Shown here: one piece after another, positions 60,685 to 64,000 of the stretch
How positions within the stretch are numbered: position 1 is the first letter of the stretch
How the letters are laid out: every line of letters starts with the position of its first letter
Assembly: GCA_038521345.1 (NCBI GenBank)
Contig: JBCBKU010000006.1
Span: forward strand, 62,001-126,000
Length of the DNA: 64,000 bases
Direction of reading: 5' to 3'
DNA from: JBCBKU01 sp038521345
GTDB taxonomy: Bacteria; Pseudomonadota; Alphaproteobacteria; Rhodobacterales; Rhodobacteraceae
The notes under the pieces: generated by a model
What the model was told of the DNA's origin: nothing
The model's input: only the letters and a program-made list of their open reading frames with translations
Database searches by the model: none
Translations under genes and position numbers: made by a program

Positions 60685-61820
60685 GGGGATCTCAGGGTTT
60701 GAGGAAGGGGATATTGGGTCAGGAAGCGCGCTCTCAGGATAAGGACCCAAAGCACGATAGCCGTGAACTGATGCAGGATCGCGATGGTCCAATGGGCAGA
60801 ATAAAGCACCGTCACGATGCCGATCAGGATCTGAAGCGCCATCGCCGCGAGTACGGTGTTGAAGGCAAACCGGGTTGCGCCGTGCGGCGACCGACGCGCA
60901 CGGGACCAGACAACGATTGCGAAGATCGCCAGAAGATAGCCCGACATCCGATGGATGAACTGTACGAGGCCGGCATTCTCAAAGAAGTTCCGCCAGACCG
61001 GTTCAATCTGGAACGCGTTCGGCGGAAAGAACCCGTCGCCCATTAGCGGCCATGTGGGGAAGGCCCGCCCGGCATCGATCCCGGCGACGAGCGCGCCAAG
61101 AAGAATTTGCAGCATGGCAAAGTGCATGAGCCCCGTGCCCATGGAAAAGAGCTTGGCCTCGCGCGCCCGTCGGGCCTGCAACAGCGCGGCCTCGGATCGG
61201 CCAAGTCGGAAGGTGAACCACGCGATAAGCCCCAGAATGACAAAGGCGAGCCCCAGATGCGCGGCCAGTCGATAGGACGCCACGTCCACCATCGTACCGG
61301 TCAGCCCCGATGAAACCATCCACCAGCCTATGGCGCCCTGCAGGCCGCCAAGGACGCCCAAAAGAAGCAATCGCCCGGTCCAACCCGGAGGGATCTGCCG
61401 GGCAACAAGGAAACCCAGAAAGCCCACGGCCCAGACAAGACCGATAACCCGTCCCAACTGGCGGTGCCCCCATTCCCACCAATAGATCACCTTGAATTCG
61501 GCAAGGCTCATCCCCTGGTTCTGCAACGCGTATTCGGGAATGGCACGATAGGCCTCGAACTCTGCCTCCCAATCCGCGGCGCTGAGCGGCGGTATAGCGC
61601 CCGAGATCGGGGCCCATTCCGTAATCGAGAGCCCGGAATCGGTCAGGCGGGTCAGTCCGCCGACCGTGATCATCAGAACCACGAGGGCAAAGAGCAGCAT
61701 CAGCCACACTCGAACCGCCCCGCGAGCGCCGGTCCGGCGGGCTGCGTCGATCACCCCACCCGATGGCACAGCCTCTGCTGGTGCGTCGACTTCCTCGAAG
61801 ATGCTCCGTTTTTCTGCCAT
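60681..61820 (-). CDS. ctaA: Heme A synthase (CtaA/COX15, type 2)
   Basis: A 379-residue membrane protein with about eight spans that oxidises the C8 methyl of haem O to haem A for aa3-type cytochrome oxidase. LVMITVGGLTRLTDSGLSIT and EWAPISGAIPPLS, IYWWEWGHRQLGRVIGLVWA, LAAHLGLAFVILGL, and FIHRMSGYLLAIFAIVVW contain the conserved haem-ligand histidines. Length and motifs fit the alphaproteobacterial/mitochondrial COX15 type. Confidence 0.95.
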   Translation of the reverse strand: MAEKRSIFEEVDAPAEAVPSGGVIDAARRTGARGAVRVWLMLLFALVVLMITVGGLTRLTDSGLSITEWAPISGAIPPLSAADWEAEFEAYRAIPEYALQNQGMSLAEFKVIYWWEWGHRQLGRVIGLVWAVGFLGFLVARQIPPGWTGRLLLLGVLGGLQGAIGWWMVSSGLTGTMVDVASYRLAAHLGLAFVILGLIAWFTFRLGRSEAALLQARRAREAKLFSMGTGLMHFAMLQILLGALVAGIDAGRAFPTWPLMGDGFFPPNAFQIEPVWRNFFENAGLVQFIHRMSGYLLAIFAIVVWSRARRSPHGATRFAFNTVLAAMALQILIGIVTVLYSAHWTIAILHQFTAIVLWVLILRARFLTQYPLPQTLRSP

Positions 61821-61872
61821 GGCTCCCCGCGTCTTTAGTCGGTACCTATGCCCCGCGTCGGGCGGCGTCCAG

Positions 61873-62607
61873 TCAGTCCCCCCGCTCCTTCCAGCGGACC
61901 ATCTGACGCATCATTCCGTGAAAAACCTGCACGTCAGCCCGGGTCAGCGGCATCCGCGACCAAAGATTGCGCAGGGTGCGCTTCATCGTTTCCGCCTTGG
62001 CCTCGGGAAAGAAGAACCCGGCCTCCGTCAGGCGATCCTCGTAATGCCCCGCCAAATGGTCGACCTCGCCGGCGGTGGCAGGGTCGGTTCCGGCCATTTC
62101 CATGCGCCGTACGTCACCGGGGCGCGCGGCGCGGCGCCATTCATAGGCCGTCAGCAGAACGCATTGTGCGAGGTTCAGGGACGGAAAATCGGGATTCACC
62201 GGAACACTGATAATCGTATTGGCCCGAGCCACATCATCGTTTTCCAGACCGGCGCGCTCGGGACCGAACAACACCGCGATCCTTTCGCCAGCCGCGATCC
62301 GGGCATGGGCCTCGGCCATCGCCTCTTCGGGCGTCAGAACCGCCTTGGTGAGGTCGCGGGGCCGTGCCGTGGTCGCATAGACATGCGTCGCATCCGCCAC
62401 CGCATCGGCTGTGGTTTCCGATATCTGCGCCGCATCGAGAAGCCGTCCCGCTCCACTCGCAAGCGCCACGGCAGCCGGGTTGGGCCAGCCATCGCGAGGT
62501 GCAACCAGTCGCATGCGCGACAATCCGAAGTTCCACATGGCCCGCGCCGACGCACCGATGTTCTCACCCATCTGGGGCCGGACGAGTACAAAGGTGGGTT
62601 CGGACAT
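61873..62607 (-). CDS. SPOUT-class RNA methyltransferase, TrmJ-like
   Basis: A 244-residue TrmH/SpoU-superfamily enzyme. Motif 1 PTFVLVRPQMGENIGASARA and WNFGLSRMRLV, motif 2 IAVLFGPERAGLENDDVARA, motif 3 IISVPVNPDFPSLNLAQCV form the SAM-binding trefoil knot. TrmJ makes the 2'-O-methyl mark at position 32 of several tRNAs. The ATG at 62607 (MSEPTF) is preferred over a start at 62694. It is divergent from the ThiE-like gene. Confidence 0.9.
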   Translation of the reverse strand: MSEPTFVLVRPQMGENIGASARAMWNFGLSRMRLVAPRDGWPNPAAVALASGAGRLLDAAQISETTADAVADATHVYATTARPRDLTKAVLTPEEAMAEAHARIAAGERIAVLFGPERAGLENDDVARANTIISVPVNPDFPSLNLAQCVLLTAYEWRRAARPGDVRRMEMAGTDPATAGEVDHLAGHYEDRLTEAGFFFPEAKAETMKRTLRNLWSRMPLTRADVQVFHGMMRQMVRWKERGD

Positions 62608-62745
62608 AACGGGCTCGGTCAAAACGGAGTGCGGTGATACGCCCGGATACCCGGGTTTGGCAATGGCCCGCACGGGCCCGCCGCGCATGGCCAAGCCCTT
62701 CCGGGACAGCTATAGGGACGGGATCACCGAAGAACGGATCCCGAC

Positions 62746-63363
62746 ATGGCCAGCCAAGACGCGCCACAACTCTATCTGATCACCCCGCCCGAGATCGAAC
62801 TCAGCCGATTTCCCGCCACGCTGGACGAAGTACTCGGGGTGCATTCCGTGGCCTGCATCCGGCTGGCGTTGTCGTCAACCGATCCGGACCTGATTGCCCG
62901 TGCGACCGATGCCGTGCGCGAGGTTGCCCATGCCCGTGATGTGGCACTGGTCATCGAGGCCCATGTCGCGATGGCCGAGCGTCTTGGCCTTGACGGCGTT
63001 CATCTCACGGATGGCGCGCGATCGGTACGATCGGCCCGTGCCGCCCTTGGGCCCGATGCGATTGTCGGGGCGTTTTGCGGCGCCTCCCGACACGACGGCA
63101 TGACAGCGGGCGAAGCCGGCGCGGACTACGTGTCCTTCGGGCCGGTGCGCGACACCGGGCTGGGCGCCGGCGGCATCGCCGAAAGCGACCTGTTTGCCTG
63201 GTGGTCCGAAATGATCGAAGTCCCCGTCGTAGCGGAAGGGGCGCTTACGGGGACCGAGGTCTCAGTGCTTTGGGACAAGGCCGACTTCCTCGGCTTCGGC
63301 TCCGAGATCTGGGACGAGGCAGACCCACTTGCTGCACTTACTGCGTTGCTGCCCCCGGGCTGA
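62746..63363 (+). CDS. Thiamine phosphate synthase-like (ThiE/TenI fold) protein
   Basis: A 205-residue TIM-barrel protein: QLYLITPP, RLGLDGVHLTDGARSVR (the ThiE GVHLGQ block with TDG), FCGASRHDGMTAGEAGADYV, SFGPVRDT and a C-terminal FLGFGSEIW. Key residues of true ThiE are partly changed (GVHLT-D instead of GVHLGQ-D). It may therefore be a TenI-like or divergent ThiE protein and not the main thiamine enzyme. It overlaps the converging acyltransferase gene by 26 bases. Confidence 0.8.
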   Translation: MASQDAPQLYLITPPEIELSRFPATLDEVLGVHSVACIRLALSSTDPDLIARATDAVREVAHARDVALVIEAHVAMAERLGLDGVHLTDGARSVRSARAALGPDAIVGAFCGASRHDGMTAGEAGADYVSFGPVRDTGLGAGGIAESDLFAWWSEMIEVPVVAEGALTGTEVSVLWDKADFLGFGSEIWDEADPLAALTALLPPG

Positions 63364-64000
63364 CCGCGTGTCCGGCATGGGCGTCACGCACGATGGTACC
63401 CGTCCGCAATGCCAATGCCTTGCGGTCTGCGCCGGGCTGAAGCGGCATGTCGAACCGAACACGGACGTGGCCATGTCGCGGCGCGGCGAGCATCTTGCGA
63501 AAGTTGGGGCCGAATTCCATGTCGCCCCACCATCCGTAGAACCGCGGATCTTCGCCCGGCGGAGACATGTACCGGATCGTTGCCGGCTGAACCCTCAATC
63601 CCCTATCCTCGGCACTGCAGAGCGGCGCAAAAAGCGTGGATTTGAATTCAAGGACCCTGAGGCCGTCCGTCGATGTGCCTTCGGGAAAGAACACGATCGG
63701 GTGCCCGGACCCCATGCGTGCGGCAAGGGCATGGGTATGATCCCGTGCGCGGCGGGGATCGCGTTCTATAAAAACGGTGCCCGTCGCACGCGCCAGCCAC
63801 CCGACGCCGGGCCAGCCGGCCACTTCGGATTTCGAGACGAAGTAGATCCGCGCAGCGGCATTCAGGACAAAGATGTCGAGCCATGTGGCATGATTGGCGA
63901 CGATCGCTCCGGGCCCGTCCAGAGGCGTGCCCTCGATCTCGCTTGCCAAGCCAAGGATTCGGAGATTCGCCCGACAGACAGCTTGGGTGATCGACGGGGT
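63338..64000 (-). CDS. 1-acyl-sn-glycerol-3-phosphate acyltransferase-like (PlsC), 5' end beyond window
   Basis: At least 220 residues. The frame stays open to the window edge (upstream residues read TPSITQAVCRANLRILGLAS), so the start is outside. NHATWLD is the NHX4D acyltransferase motif, VFIERDPRR the second block and FFPEGTSTDG the glycerol-phosphate-binding block. These identify a PlsC/LPLAT-family acyltransferase of phospholipid synthesis. OlsA-type ornithine lipid acyltransferases belong to the same family and cannot be excluded. Confidence 0.9.
   Translation of the reverse strand, partial: TPSITQAVCRANLRILGLASEIEGTPLDGPGAIVANHATWLDIFVLNAAARIYFVSKSEVAGWPGVGWLARATGTVFIERDPRRARDHTHALAARMGSGHPIVFFPEGTSTDGLRVLEFKSTLFAPLCSAEDRGLRVQPATIRYMSPPGEDPRFYGWWGDMEFGPNFRKMLAAPRHGHVRVRFDMPLQPGADRKALALRTGTIVRDAHAGHAVSPGAATQ

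Overview
The window is a contiguous chromosomal segment of a GC-rich alphaproteobacterium, most likely a member of the Rhodobacteraceae (Roseobacter group). This is inferred from the gene complement and not from any rRNA gene, since none is present. The pointers are a class II (plant-type) DAHP synthase, Hint_2-type proteins, a phoR-pstSCAB-phoU-phoB operon, a patatin/bdhA pair, and an rplM-rpsI operon whose S9 has an N-terminal extension. Genes are dense and many neighbours overlap by 4 bases. No tRNA, rRNA, CRISPR array, intact insertion sequence or prophage was found.

Layout. 0.1-6 kb: a minus-strand peptide-type ABC transporter (fused double ATPase, two permeases, Tat-exported binding protein). 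6-7.6 kb: a divergent MttB-family methyltransferase. 7.6-10.4 kb: an accessory patch with 670 bases lacking a convincing gene, a nested inverted repeat, two tandem Hint-domain genes (the second lacking the catalytic residues) and a small membrane protein. 10.4-15.7 kb: a branched-chain amino acid type ABC transporter (livM, livH, livF, livG) split by two tandem paralogous small genes of unknown function and an opposed Flp-pilin-like microgene. 15.9-18.6 kb: two convergent PQQ-type sugar dehydrogenases, one fused to cytochrome c. 18.8-20.5 kb: a GT-C-like membrane protein. 20.6-23.2 kb: a GlxA-type AraC regulator and DAHP synthase. 23.2-27.2 kb: a PAS_5 protein and a tightly coupled yicC-gmk-gamma carbonic anhydrase-transsulfuration enzyme operon.

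27.3-35.3 kb is the phosphate regulon: phoR, a three-unit Pho box, then pstS, pstC, pstA, pstB, phoU and phoB. PhoR has no membrane segment, so signalling probably runs through the Pst complex and PhoU. 35.6-36.6 kb: a solo LuxR regulator followed by a strong terminator with no obvious gene in front of it. 36.7-39.7 kb: tsf and rpsB, then a TetR/MAPEG divergent pair sharing an operator-like palindrome. 39.8-42.4 kb: pseudouridine catabolism (psuK, psuG) and a DUF502 membrane protein. 42.4-44.2 kb: a patatin-like lipase and 3-hydroxybutyrate dehydrogenase. 44.3-44.45 kb: a complete small-RNA-like unit (promoter, hairpin, terminator) that no protein gene explains.

44.5-50.4 kb: a YejA-like binding protein, an entericidin-like lipoprotein microgene, and an overlapping run of acyl-CoA ligase, DsbA-family, Bcr/CflA MFS and peroxiredoxin-like genes. 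50.5-64 kb: mostly housekeeping, with mfd, hemB, a SYLF lipoprotein, rplM-rpsI, a thioesterase, a DUF1801 protein, an M32 carboxypeptidase with ctaA, a TrmJ-type RNA methyltransferase, a ThiE-like protein and a plsC-like acyltransferase cut by the window end.

The least explained features are the candidate sRNA at 44334-44409, the Hint locus with its nested inverted repeat, and the pair of related small genes inside the liv cluster. All family assignments come from reading motifs by eye. No database search was possible.
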